Source: Hybos culiciformis (Eukaryota; Arthropoda; Insecta; Diptera; Hybotidae). Taken from it: a stretch of 64,000 nucleotides of DNA. Location: contig OZ023273.1 in NCBI GenBank assembly GCA_964007475.1, positions 33,664,436 through 33,728,435 of the forward strand, in the 5' to 3' direction. The position numbers and the translations under genes are program-made. Under the pieces are notes generated by a model. The model was not told where the DNA came from. It was given only the letters and a program-made list of their open reading frames with translations, and ran no database searches. Shown here in pieces: positions 24,358 through 36,573 of the stretch. Each line of letters starts with the position of its first letter. Position 1 is the stretch's first letter.

Positions 24358-24725
24358 TGTTTCTGACTGAGGCTGGAATTTCTGCAATTATTTCTTGAAA
24401 CTGGTTCCAATCTTGTTAACAATTTAATTTGAAGTAAATACTGTAATTCGGCTTTTTAATTTTTAAATAAAACAATCTTTTAATTTTCGACGTACATATA
24501 TAATTTTAATTTCAATTGTTTCTTCTTTGAATTACAAAACTCTAATTATAAAAATGACGCTACTTTTTTACGTTATTTTTAAATGACAAAGCTTTTATTG
24601 ACAAAGACAGCTATACAAATAAAAATGAGACGTACATAGCAAATTAAAAAATAACTTCTTTTAAGTAAACAAATAATAAACAAAGTAAATAAATAAACTA
24701 ATTCCAAATTGTTCCGCTTCCAATA
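24358..24725 (-). repeat. BEL/Pao LTR, 5' copy
   Basis: Its last bases are AATA rather than AACA, so the terminal dinucleotide of this copy has changed. It flanks the gag end of the element. Confidence 0.88.
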
Positions 24726-24730
24726 CCAGT

Positions 24731-26017
24731 CAATCGACTTTTATTCTGTTAATGCCAAAACATGCGGAATCTCGTTCACTTCCACCTCGATTAAAATTTG
24801 AGATTCTTTTATTTCGGGTTTCGAAGTAAGGCACTCTCAACCCACCAAGGAATAAATAATTTTCAAATAAATTATAAATTTTATGAAAGTTTAAATGATT
24901 AAATTGTGATTAAAATAAGTATGTAAATAGATATATGTCCATATGAGGAACTTAAAAAAATGGTTAGAGCTTAAAGATTCGGACGATGGTCCAGATTTCG
25001 ATGAAAATTGTTATATTTGAACATATATATACGATTTTTTTGGATTGCGACCAAATTGGATGGATAGATATCGATTAGAGCATAAATTTTCAATGTTTGC
25101 TCCGCACAAAATTATAATTTTAGAATTTTGCAAATGTTTTTAACCAAAACAATTTTTTCTTTCTCTACGAAATTTTAAAGTTTCTCCAAAGTTTTAACTA
25201 TATAGAACAATTTTTTCTTTCTTATATTTTTATTTTTTATTATTTTTTATTTTGTAATGAACTTTTTTCATTCGCAAAAAATGTTGATACCAATCAAATA
25301 TTTTCTTAAAAAAATATTTCTTGTTTGATTGGTTTAAGCTTATTTTAAGAAAAGCTGTTCGTAAAAAAGATGTATGCTTGATTCCTCCCCGTTGAAAATG
25401 AATGAATTTAAAAAAAAATATATAACAAAAATATATAATAAATGTACGATAAGTGCAAGCTCCATTTTATGCACCCAACTTTAAAACTTTTTCAAAAAAA
25501 ATTCATCGATGACCCGACTCTTCCTTTATATAATTATAATCCCAATGTATTATTAACTATGCTATTAACTAAACTTTTGGTAGGAATTTTCTTTTGAATG
25601 TAAATATTATTTGCATACATAATTAATATTTTTATAATTTTGCAATAATAACAAAAAAAAATTAATAATTAAAATGTGACAGCATAATTCTTTTTTTTAT
25701 TATTTGAAACCACCTTATACCTTATATACAATTTAGTTACGATCTTAATTCAAAAAAAATAAGTTTTTCATAATTTTTGTATCAAAAACTCTATCTAATA
25801 GCAAAATAAAAACATCATATTTTTATTATTTTGTAATGAAAAACTCAGGAGGAAAGGATTTAGCGCCGTGAAATAAGAAATAAAACCGCATGGAGTTCTT
25901 AATTAATGGCGCCTATTTTTTCAAACTGTAATAAATAATTAAACGCAAATTAAACTAAATTTAAATTTTATTTTTTTTATTCTTAACTTGTAAAAATAAT
26001 AACACGAGATCGTAATT
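24731..26017. other. End of duplicated block 2 and spacer
   Basis: 24731-25255 continues the segmental duplication. 25256-26017 is A/T-rich with no gene, and includes the likely polyadenylation signal of gene 3 (25967-25972, minus strand). Confidence 0.55.
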
Positions 26018-28983
26018 TTAAATTGCGACACACTTCTTATTGACACACATCTTATTATCACCACATTTGGCACCATTTCGAACCATACCAGGATTAATAT
26101 CGCCATGATCGTAATAAGCTGACTGACATTTTCGTAGTACTGCATTGTCATCATAAATCCAAGCGGAATAAGTGTCAATGAAAAGATGAGGGAAATGTTG
26201 AAATTCTAGAAATTCCTGAGGATTTTTATGACTGCACAACAATAAACCGCAACTCATGTTCTCATCCTCGCATTTTGTATAATTTTCATTGGCTGCATTG
26301 GATCCACAATGCGCATAATATTTTCCTTCTTTATTCAAATCGTAACATTTATTAACAATAACAGCATTTGATCCAAACAAATCCTTACATGGTTCAGAAC
26401 GGCTGCCACAGGACCCATTGTAACAATAAGCTTCTCCATCATTACATGGGGTTGCATTTGGAATATAATCATCAGCGGGGCAATCTCGGCTTCTGCCATC
26501 GCAACTTTCTTCATGGTCACATTCACCTTTAGATGGTCTACAAAGAACACCACTAGACTTCATTTGACATGTATTTAAGTTACAGCATTTTCCGTTTGCA
26601 CAAGCTGCATCAGGTACTAACTTACATGTGTTAGCATCGCAACACTTGCTTTTACAAAACATAGGTGTTCCACAATCACATTCCTCACCTAAAATTTTCT
26701 TCCTTAATATTTAATTTTTTAATCTTTAAATGATTTTAATACAATACCTTCCTCGACTATGCCGTTTCCACATGTTGGAGGATCGTATAAATGGTCTGGT
26801 TCATTTCTTAAACAATCTGTTATATTGTCAGAAACAGCAGCCAAAAATGCTTTTTCGCTACATTTACTCCAGCAGTTCAAATTCGGAATTTCTTTCACTG
26901 TCGCAGACATAACACATGTTTGATCTTCTGACGAATAGAATTCATCATTTTCATCGTGTATCATTCCAAAAGCGTGTCCCATTTCATGTGCAACAGTCGC
27001 AGCAACTTGTAGAATATCTTGACTATGCTTGTAAATAATTCCTCCAGATCGTTTCGTAGTGCAAATAGTTTTCACGGGAGATTTTCCTATTTAAAAAATT
27101 TAAAAACGTTACTTTTTAAAAATTGATTCTAAGAAACCGACACCGGGACATTAAACAAATACAAAAATTATTTATAACCATCATTCACTCTCTGTGAATT
27201 AGAATTTGTGTTAATATTATAATGCAATAATTGAAATAAAAAACTTCTAAAACCAAACAAAAAAATTATTATATTGTAATTTAGCTTGAAGATTTTTTAA
27301 CAAAGTAACTTATTTTTTTGAGAGCTGTACTATATAAATGTAGATGATAAAATTGTATTATGGAAAATATTGATTTGAATAAAACCACAAGAACAATATT
27401 AATAAAAATTTAAAAAACTCGAAAATATTAAATTGCTACATGAATAACAAATGTAAATAAAAAAAACCAACCTACAACTCCATAATCAAACTTTTGATTT
27501 GTTAACAAAATTGCTATATCATTCGGATATTTGGGTAGTATATTCACTAAACGATATTTTAAAAATTGTTCTAAAACTTGTTGGCTGTTGACTGTTACCG
27601 GGACTTCATCGGCATTCTTCCATATTAAGACATCAGTTAAGACTACGTGAACGTTTAAAGGCGCATAAATCTAAAAAAAATACCTTTCATTTTTATTTTG
27701 AGCCAGCATGTTTTGAAGCTTTGAATCTACTTACAGCATTAACGATATTAATCAATTCCTTACAATATTTTTTTGTCTCAGCATCATTTTCATGTAAGTC
27801 AGTATACATACTGTTGTCAACCACCAATAATAGTTCCACATAAAACGGATCTCTAGGTAATTGTGAACTAAGAAAGGCCTTTAAAAAAATAATTAAAGAT
27901 TAAAATTCTTATTATTGTCACGATATATAAAGATAATTTAAATTCAATTGTGTCCTCAATCAACACCGACATAAACTTCAAGCCGTCTTCTATATTTTTC
28001 ATATATTTTCACATATTTTCATATGATTATGATTTTCATGCCTACGATATCCTTTGAATTTAATTTTTATTTTTTGTAAAGGGCTGGAAATTTAAGTCTC
28101 AATTTAATAAAAAGAAATTCAAATAAACAGTAAGCAGGTGCTTAAAAAAAGCACTTATTTGCTTAGAAAATTAATATTATATTTTTTTGTTTTAAACTTT
28201 ATTTTAATAGGCATGGCATTATTTTCCACTAATGATTTTAATATCGGTACTGAATATAAATATTCCTGATAATTTCAATAGTTTTGTAATATCGAGATTA
28301 AAAAAGAGATATCCGTGCTTTCGACATTACCAAATTATTAATCTAAATTGAATTTTGAAGAAAGTATTTTATATTTTAAGATTAACATTTCCCGCACATT
28401 TTCAGCTTGGTTGATGCTAAAGTTTTCCTTATTCGAAGAGTCTTTACGTTTTTGTAGCAAAGTTTTAAAAATCTTTTGTGAAGTTGAGAAAATAGTAATT
28501 CAATTATCTATGTTTGTTTATCAACCAAATTGATTGTGATTTTTAGTATTTTTTCAAGCGTTTTAAAATTGTCCTTATTCTTTAAAAATAAGAAATATTC
28601 GAGTCAAAGTTATTAATGGTAATTAAATCACAATCCGTTTGTTTTAAAGTTGGCTTAAACAGGTTATATATTTTAATTTAATTAATATTGAAATGCAACA
28701 TTACCATAAAGTAAGTATAAATAAGAGAAATTTATTCCATACAAAAACGCAAATTAAAAAAAAGAAACAAAAAATATTAAAACACATGAAATCACTATCC
28801 CAATTGATTACAATTCCCTTTCAGTTCAGATATTTTGATATGTTTAATTTTATATTTTATATAAAATTAAAAGACTTAAATGAAGATATTGTTCAAAAGT
28901 TTAAAAATAATAAAATTATTACATACATTTTCAATAGATACCAGGGCGAAAAAAAATAAAATTTTCCAAAAACTTGGCTTCAT
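26018..28983 (-). CDS. Secreted M12B metalloprotease-disintegrin, gene 3
   Basis: Five exons: 28927-28983, 27735-27878, 27472-27670, 26748-27086, 26018-26688; 469 codons, same phases as gene 1. A signal peptide begins MKPSFWKIL. The catalytic exon set holds YVELLLVVDN, HEMGHAFGMIHD and CVMS. The disintegrin loop is GECDHEESC. Compared with genes 1 and 2 it has an extra Cys in exon 2 (KKYCK for KYSK), a one-residue longer Met-turn approach (SSEDQTCVMS) and a clearly different cysteine-rich domain. Intron 1 is 1048 bp and shows no prodomain-like frame. Its closest relative here is gene 4. It is probably secreted and active. Confidence 0.87.
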
Positions 28984-29005
28984 TGTTGCGAATTAAAAAG
29001 ATTAA

Positions 29006-29038
29006 AACTAACTAAAATTTTTATATCCACTTTTTATA
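29006..29038 (-). promoter_or_regulatory. TATA box and initiator-like site, gene 3
   Basis: TATAAAAA (29031-29038) lies about 28 bases before TTAGTT (29006-29011) on the minus strand. The initiator is weaker than the TCAGT of genes 5 and 6. Confidence 0.5.
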
Positions 29039-29238
29039 GAAAAATTTATTTAGTTAATGTTTAATTAAAATGTTAATTGTTATTGATTATTCAGATGTAT
29101 TATGAAGTACTGAACAAGTAAATTTCAATCTTAGTACAGCCGCAGTTAATGTATTGTTTTTTTCATAATTTGATGTTTGTTTTATTTTTTATTTTCAAGG
29201 CCTTTAATTTAATTAATCCTCAGCAACAAATTTCTCAA

Positions 29239-30473
29239 TCTTATAAATAAAAATGAAAATTCTCTGTTACTCTGTCCTCTGTCCTCTGTCCTCTGTCCTC
29301 TGTCCTCTGTCCTCTGTCCTCTGTCCTCTGTCCTCTGTCCTCTGTCCTCTGTCCTCTGTCCTCTGTCCTCTGTCCTCTGTCCTCTGTCCTCTGTCCTCTG
29401 TCCTCTGTCCTCTGTCCTCTGTCCTCTGTCCTCTGTCCTCTGTCCTCTGTCCTCTGTCCTCTGTCCTCTGTCCTCTGTCCTCTGTCCTCTGTCCTCTGTC
29501 CTCTGTCCTCTGTCCTCTGTCCTCTGTCCTCTGTCCTCTGTCCTCTGTCCTCTGTCCTCTGTCCTCTGTCCTCTGTCCTCTGTCCTCTGTCCTCTGTCCT
29601 CTGTCCTCTGTCCTCTGTCCTCTGTCCTCTGTCCTCTGTCCTCTGTCCTCTGTCCTCTGTCCTCTGTCCTCTGTCCTCTGTCCTCTGTCCTCTGTCCTCT
29701 GTCCTCTGTCCTCTGTCCTCTGTCCTCTGTCCTCTGTCCTCTGTCCTCTGTCCTATGTCCTATGTCCTATGTCCTATGTCATCTGTCCTATGTCATCTGT
29801 CCTCTGTCCGCTGTCCTCTGTCCTCTGTCCTCTGTCCGCTGTCCTCTGTCCTCTGTCCTCAATCACGCCTAAACCGCTACACCGATTTGGCTGAAACTTA
29901 AGTTACATTGGGCCCCGAGATGATTATAGGGCTATACAACAAATTTTAAAATTTTGAAAATAACGAGCCTAGAGTCCCCAGATGGCCAAAAGATACCAGA
30001 AATTTTGATCCAATGTCCCGACCGGGGCTACTTTAGAAGCTGGATTTAAAATTTAGTTATATTCCGAAAAAATGTTCTAGCGTTGGACCCGAATCGACAA
30101 TTTAGAAGACTGGATGTTGAAAAGCCCCGAACTGTTGTCCTAGGGCTCAATTGCGGGACTATACAACAAATTTCAAAATTTTTAAATTTTGAAAATAAGG
30201 AGCCTAGAGACCCGATTGGTTATATTTTTGATCCGAGGCACCGACGGGGGCTAACTTAGAAGGCGGTTTTGAAATTTAGGCATATTCCGATAAAATATTA
30301 AAGCGTTGGATCTGAATCGACTATTTAGAAGACTGGATGTGTTAAGGCACCGTGGAAGTGGCTATTTAACAAAATTTGAAATTCTGTTTTTTTAGTGCAG
30401 AAAATCTGGATTAAAGTGTTTTCATATAAATATAAGTTCGGGACTACCGTGCGAAGCCGGGTATTGCGTCTAG
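29239..30473. mobile_element. Non-autonomous Helitron, 1235 bp
   Basis: It starts TC (TCTTATAAATAAAAATG) and ends CTAG after a short hairpin (CCGTGCGAAGCCGG), inserted between host A and T. The paralogous locus near 35850 gives the empty site, 'tttcaa' directly followed by 'ttatctg', which matches both ends to the base. No Rep/helicase is present. About half its length is a heptamer expansion. Confidence 0.8.
29267..29868. repeat. (CTCTGTC)n heptamer satellite
   Basis: About 85 head-to-tail copies of a 7-base unit, nearly pure up to about 29750 and then with CTATGTC/CATCTGTC variants. It lies inside the Helitron. Because the unit has no stop codon in any frame, it yields a 213-codon open frame that is not a gene. 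Confidence 0.9.
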
Positions 30474-31778
30474 TTATCTAATAATAACGATAACATAACT
30501 CAAAAAGTTCAAACTTCATTGAAAGATTCAGGAAAAACATTATTCTTTCAAGCAAAAGAACAAATTTATTTATATGTAATGCATAATTATAATAACGTGA
30601 TTATTGTGACACAGAATAAAACTTTTTATTTGTTATACGTATAACAAGAACTACATATTAAAGTGAAAAAAATTTATTAGTTCTGCAATACTTAGTTAAA
30701 AACGAATATATTGATATATTCAAAACGGTCTAGTATTGTACAGTAAGTGTTAAAAAAATTATAATTTGCTCATTATCCGAATATTTGTATCACTGCTATT
30801 TTTGTATTAACATAAAAGTTAAGAAATATTTAAACAATTGTTTTCTAGTAGAGAGCGACTAACCAATTACTATCAAATGTATCTAAGTAAATATTTAAAT
30901 TAAAATTTTTATTAATTTCAGCACGAAAGTCAAGATCAAAACTTAAACTTCTAATAAGTTTTGGTTTAAGTTAGTTCATGACTTTAAATTTGCCTGAAAA
31001 ACTCTTTTTATAGCGAAAAAAAAATTATTACACATACATAATTCCATAGAATGGATGAAATATGAATATTTAAAAAAGTCTTAGAAATATTTTTTCATAC
31101 AATTATGGAATATTATTTTTAACAACAAATTTTTTCAATTTATTCCATAGAAAAAATAAATTATTAAACAAAAACCAGACTGCGTTGAAAAATATATCAT
31201 CTCAAAAGCGTAAACAAGCTCTTCTATAATCTATAAAAATTTTTTGTAGAAGCAATATATAATGCACCTTTCTAGTTCACAGTCAGACATTGAAATTTTT
31301 GTTGCATAAAAGGTATTTTTAATAACATTTTACTGAAGACCTACTTAATATGTGGAATTAAAAGTCTCTAAATTGGAGATTGAGAAAGCAAGCCACGGTC
31401 CAGTAAGGATGGGAATATCAAACTTCAGGGCGAAAGAATTTAAAAGAATTTGTTACGTTTTTGTAAGGAGGTCTCTCACGTTTTGGTAATAGATCGAAAC
31501 ATTTCATTTAAATCTTGACTTATTTTAACGCCAACATAATTCAATTCGTAAATTATATAAAAATAAATCGAATGATTAAATAAAATCAAATCTATGAATA
31601 TTTTGTATTGTACTTGTATTTTGGTTATAATAGCTTTTATTAAAATTTTATACTGTAAAAAAATTATAATAAAAATTTTTGTGATTTTAAACCAAACGCA
31701 ACAGATTATTCTGTATCAAACGTAAAATTTTTTCTTTTATACTTAATTTGTAAAAATTATAATTCGAGTTTCTTAATT
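30474..31778. other. Spacer between genes 3 and 4
   Basis: No gene seen. It is homologous to 35870-36450 and 42920-43440 and so belongs to the repeated unit of genes 3-6. The likely polyadenylation signal of gene 4 is at 31636-31641 (minus strand). Confidence 0.55.
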
Positions 31779-34700
31779 TTAAATTACGACACACTTCTTA
31801 TTGACACACATCTTGTTCTCACCACATTTGGCACCATTTCGAACCATACCAGGATTAATATCGCCATGATCGTAATAAGCCGATTGACATTTTCGTAGTT
31901 CTTTATTGTCATCATAAGCCCAAGCGGAATATGTGTCAATGAAATTATGAAGAGAAAGTTGAAATTCTAGAAATTCCTGAGGATTTTTATGACTACACAA
32001 TAATAAACCGCAATTCATGTTCTCATCGTCGCATTTTGTATAATTTTCATTGGCTGCATTATATCCACAATGCGCATAATGTTTTCCTTCTTTATTCAAA
32101 TCGTAACATTTATTAACAATAACAGCATTTGATCCAAACATATTTTTACACGGTTCAGAACGGCTGCCACAGGAACCATTGTAACAATAAGCTTCTCCAC
32201 CATTACATGGGGTTGCATTTGGAATGTAATCATCAGCGGGACAATCTTGGCTTCTACCATCGCAACTTTCTTCATGGTCACATTCACCTTTAGATGGTCT
32301 ACAAAGAACACCACTAGACTTCATTTGACATGTATTTATGTTACAGCATTTTCCGTTTGCACAAGCTGCATCAGGTACTAACTTACATGTGTTAGCATCA
32401 CAACACTTGCTTTTACAAAACATAGGTGTTCCACAATCACATTCCTCACCTAAAATTTTCTTCCTTAATATTTCATTTTATAATATTTAAATGATTTTAA
32501 TACAATACCTTCCTCGACTATGCCGTTTCCACATGTTGGAGGATCGTATAAATGGTCTGGTTCATTTCTTAAACAATCTGTTATATTGTCAGAAACAGCA
32601 GCCAAAAACGCTTTTTCGCTACATTTACTCCAGCAGTTCCAATTTGGAATTTTTTTCACTGTCGCAGACATAACACATGTTTGATCTTCTGACGAATAGG
32701 ATTCATCATTTTCATCGTGTATCATTCCAAAAGCGTGTCCCATTTCGTGTGCAACAGTCACAGCAACTTGTAGAATATCGCTAGTATGCTTGTAAATAAT
32801 TCCTCCAGATCGTTTCGTTGTGCAAATAGTTTTGACGAGAGATTTTCCTATTTAAAAAATTTAAAAACGTTACTTTTTAAAAATTAATTCTACGAACACT
32901 GGGACATTAAACAAATACAAAAATTATTTATAACCATCATTCACTCTCTGTGAATTAGAATTTGTGTTAATATTATAATGCAATAATTGAAATAAAAAAC
33001 TTCTAAAACCAAACAAAAAAATTATTATATTGGAATTTAGCTTGAAGATTTTTTAACAAAGTAACTTATTTTTTTGAGAGCTGTACTATATAAATGTAGA
33101 TGATAAAATTGTATTATGGAAAACATTGATTTGAATAAAACCAAAAGAACAATATTAATTAAAATTAAAAAAGAATTGGAAAATATTTAATTGATTATAT
33201 GAATATCAAATGTAAATAAAAAAATACTAAATAGTTTTAAAAACCACGTTTTTAAATTGACTAAAAAGAAAATAAAAATTTTTCTCCGGAGGCCCACGTT
33301 TCTAGTTATAGACTGTTGTAATCAGTTTCAAGTATGTGTGTCCACAATCCTCCGGAGAAAAATTTTTATTTTCTTGTTTTTAGTCAATTTAAAAACGTGG
33401 CTTTTAAAACTTTTTTATTTAGTATTTATTTTCTTCTTTTTAGTCAACTATTCGTCAACCCGTATTTAGATACGGACTCTGACTGATTTATGTTTTTTAC
33501 GAAATTTGTGTCCTCTTTTTGTGTACCAAATTTGAATGAAATCGGACAAACTTTTGAAGTCCTCCCTAGAGAAGGTCGCTGGGTAGGAGGCCAATAAATT
33601 TTTTGTTACGAAATTTGTGTGTTTAATAGTTTCCTCTTTTTATTAACCAAATTTGAATGAAATCGGACGAGCTTTTGAAGGAGGTCGCTGGGTAGGAGGC
33701 CAACAAGTTTTTTGTTACGAAATTTGTGTGTTTAATTATATCCTCTTTTACTGTACCAAATTTGAATGAAATCGGACGAACTTTTCAAGTCCTCCTCAAG
33801 GGAAGGTCGCTGGGTAGGAGGCCAATAAACTTTTTGTTACGAAATTCGTGTGTTCAATCATTTCTTCTTTTTATGTACTAAATTTGAATGAAATCGGTCG
33901 AAAATTTGATTGTTGTGAAAATTTGATTGCAAAATTTCGCTGGCAGACAAACAGACAAGAAACTTTTCACATTATGATTAAAGTGGTAGAATATTGCATT
34001 GTCATCGGGTTCAGAGCTATATTAAAAGTTGCGGGAGCTGTAGCTTGTCGGAAAATGGTATAAAATTTGATTACAAAATTTCGTGGACAGACAAACAGGC
34101 AAAAAAGTGAGTTAATAAAAACGTTGTAATAATAAAAACAAACCTATAACTCCATCAAACTTTTGATTTGTTAACAAAATTGCAATATCATTCGGATATT
34201 TGGGTAGTATCTTCACTAAACGATATTTTAAAAATTGTTCTAAAACTTGTTGGCTGTTGACTGTTATCGGGATTTCATTGCCATCTTTCCATATTAAAAC
34301 ATCAGTTAAGGCTACTTGAACATTTAAAGGCGCATAAATCTAAAAAAAACCCTTTTAATTTCAGCATAGCAAGTTTTAAAGTTTTGAATTTACTTACAGC
34401 ATTAACAGTATTAATCAAATTTTTACAATATTTTTTTATCTCAGCATCACTTTTATGAAACTCAGTATACATACTGTTGTCAACCACCAATAATAGTTCC
34501 ACATAAAACGGATCTCTAGGTAATTGTGAACTAAGAAAGGCCTTTAAAAAAATAATTAACGATTAAAATTCTTATTATTGTCACGATATATAAAAAAAAT
34601 TTAAATTCTATTGTGTCCTCAATCATAACTGACATAAACTTCAAGCCGCCCTCTATATTTTTCATATGTTTTCACATATTTTCATATGATTATGATTTTC

Positions 34701-35609
34701 ATGCCTACGATATCCTTTGAATTTAATTTTAATTTTTTGTAGAGGGCTTGAAATTTATGTCTCTCTCAATTAAAATTTTAATAAAAAGAAATTCAAATAA
34801 ACAGCAATCAGGTGCTAAAAAAAGCACTTATTTGCTTAGAAAATTAATATTATATTTTTTTGTTTTAACTTTATTTTAACAGGCATGGCATTATTTTCCA
34901 CTAATGATTGTAATATCGGTACTGAAAATAAATATTCCCGATAATTTCAATAGTTTTGTAATATCGAGATTAAGTGCTTTCGACATTACCAAAATATTAA
35001 TCTAAATTGAATTTTGAAGAAAATACTTTATATTTTAAGATTAACATTTCGCGCACATTTTCAGCTTGTTTGATGCTAACGGTTTTATAAAAGTTTTATA
35101 AATCTTTTGTGAAGTTGAGAAAATAGTAACTCAATTATCTATGTTTGTTTATCAATCAAATTGATTTTGATTTTTAGCATTTTTTCAAGCGTTTTAAAAT
35201 TGTCCTTATTCTTTAAAAATAAGAAATATTCGAGTCAAAGTTATTAATGGTAATTAAATCACAATCCGTTTGTTTTAAAGTTGGCTTATACAGGTTATAT
35301 ATTTTAATTTAATTAATATTGAAATGCAACATTACCATAAAGTAAGTATAAATAAGAGAAATGTATTCCATACAAAAACGCAAATTAAAAAAAGAAACAA
35401 AAAATATTAAAACACATGAAATCACTATCCCAATTGATTACAATTCCCTTTCAGTTCATATATTTTGATATGTTTAATTTTATATTTCATATAAAATTAA
35501 AAGACTTAAATGAAGATATTGTTCAAAAGTTTAAAAATAATAAAATTATTACATTTTCAATAGATACCAGGGCGAAAAAAGCTAAAATTTTCCAAAAACT
35601 TGGCTTCAT
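31779..35609 (-). CDS. Secreted M12B metalloprotease-disintegrin, gene 4
   Basis: Five exons: 35553-35609, 34398-34541, 34144-34339, 32509-32847, 31779-32449; 468 codons. One codon is missing from the end of exon 3 (FDGVIG against FDGGV), in frame. The zinc site HEMGHAFGMIHD, CVMS, ECD loop and cysteine pattern are intact. The disintegrin domain has DGRSQDCP and ATPCNGG variants. The intron between exons 3 and 4 (32848-34143) is enlarged by a foldback and a minisatellite. Intron 1 is 1011 bp without a prodomain frame. It is the closest relative of gene 3. Confidence 0.87.
33223..33426. mobile_element. Foldback element in intron of gene 4
   Basis: ~75-base arms ('aatactaaat' ... 'ctccggagg' at the left, mirrored at the right) flank a ~56-base centre. 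Gene 3 lacks it at the same place, so it arrived after the two genes separated, or was lost there. Confidence 0.65.
33487..33905. repeat. Minisatellite, ~110-120-bp unit, about four units
   Basis: Units start near 33495, 33605, 33716 and 33838 with 'ttacgaaatttgtgt' or 'ttacgaaattcgtgt'. They contain 'aaatttgaatgaaatcgg' and 'ggtcgctgggtaggaggcca'. The last unit is partial. It follows directly on the foldback. Confidence 0.75.
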
Positions 35610-35631
35610 TGTTGCGAATTAAAATGATTAA

Positions 35632-35665
35632 AACTAACTAAAATTTTTAGAATCCAGTTTTTATA
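35632..35665 (-). promoter_or_regulatory. TATA box and initiator-like site, gene 4
   Basis: TATAAAAA (35658-35665) and TTAGTT (35632-35637) on the minus strand, ~29 bases apart; leader of about 25 bases. Confidence 0.5.
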
Positions 35666-36565
35666 GAAAAAATTGATTTAGCTAATAACACCAATAAGAT
35701 AATTATTATTGATTATTCAGATGTATTAAAAACGTACATTTCAATCTTAGTACAGCCGCAGTTAATGTATTGTTTTTTTTTCATAATTTGATATTTGTTT
35801 TTTTTTTTTATTTTCAAGGCCTTTAATTAATCCTCAGCAACAAATTTTTCAATTATCTGATAATAACGATATAACATAACACAAAAAGTCAGGAAAAACA
35901 TTATTCTTTCAAGCAAAAGAACAAATTTATTCGTATGTAATGTCTAATTACAATAACGTGATTATTGTGACACAGAAAAAACTTTTTATTTGTTATTCGT
36001 ACAAGAACTATACATAAAGCGAAAAAAAATTTATTAGTTCTGCAATACTTGGTTAAAAACGAATATAATGACATTCAAAACGGTCTAGTATTGTACAGTA
36101 AGTGTTAAAAAAATTATAATTTACTCAAATATTTAACCGAATATTTGTATCACCTGCCATTTTTGTATTAACATAAAAGTTAAGAAATATTTAAACAATT
36201 GTTTTCAGAGAGACTAACCAATTACTATCAAATGTATCTAAGTAAATATTTAAATTTAAATTTTTATTAATTTCAGCACGAAAGTCAAGATCAAAACTTA
36301 AACTTCTAATAAGTTTTGGTTTAAGTTAGTTCTTGACTTTAAATTTGACTGAAAAAATATATAATAGCGAAAAAAATTAATACACATACACAATTCCATA
36401 AATGGATGAAAATTCAATATTTATAAAATGCTTCAGGTAACATTTATTTAAGAAAGAAATGGAATATTATTTTGAACAACAATTTTTTTCAATTTATACA
36501 CAATTATTATTAACTCGTACACGAATTTGTCGGTTTATTTATATTTATTATTTTTATTTTCGACA
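35666..36565. other. Upstream region of gene 4
   Basis: No gene. It shares conserved blocks ('cagccgcagttaatgtattg', 'ttcaaggcctttaattaat') with the same position upstream of genes 3, 5 and 6. Confidence 0.5.
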
Positions 36566-36573
36566 CTCTCGTA

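Larger units (their letters stand above)
18026..24725 (-). mobile_element. BEL/Pao LTR retrotransposon, 6.7 kb, degraded
   Basis: LTRs lie at 18026-18393 and 24358-24725. A 5-bp target duplication CCAGT is exact (18021-18025 and 24726-24730). The uninterrupted site is seen in the first block near 7340. Genes run right to left: gag with a PHD-type finger, zinc knuckles, aspartic protease, reverse transcriptase, RNase H and integrase, the BEL/Pao order. Next to the gag-side LTR a 'tggtggcc' tract (minus strand) is the likely primer site. A G-rich 'tctgggg' precedes the other LTR. Several frameshifts and a 679-bp insertion make it non-autonomous. Confidence 0.9.
10584..25255. repeat. Segmental duplication, block 2 (with insertions)
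   Basis: Second copy of the block at 1-7870. It has gained a 269-bp foldback (13474-13742) and a BEL/Pao element (18026-24725). It lacks about 227 bp present at 3552-3780 in the first copy. The offset between the two metalloprotease genes is 10660 bp. The 2.7 kb between 7870 and 10584 separates the two copies and is not duplicated as a whole. Confidence 0.85.

Noticed and set aside
29253..29894. 213-codon open frame of CPLSSVL repeats
   Set aside because: It is a reading of the (CTCTGTC)n array; a 7-base unit without stops stays open in every frame. No start context or domain.
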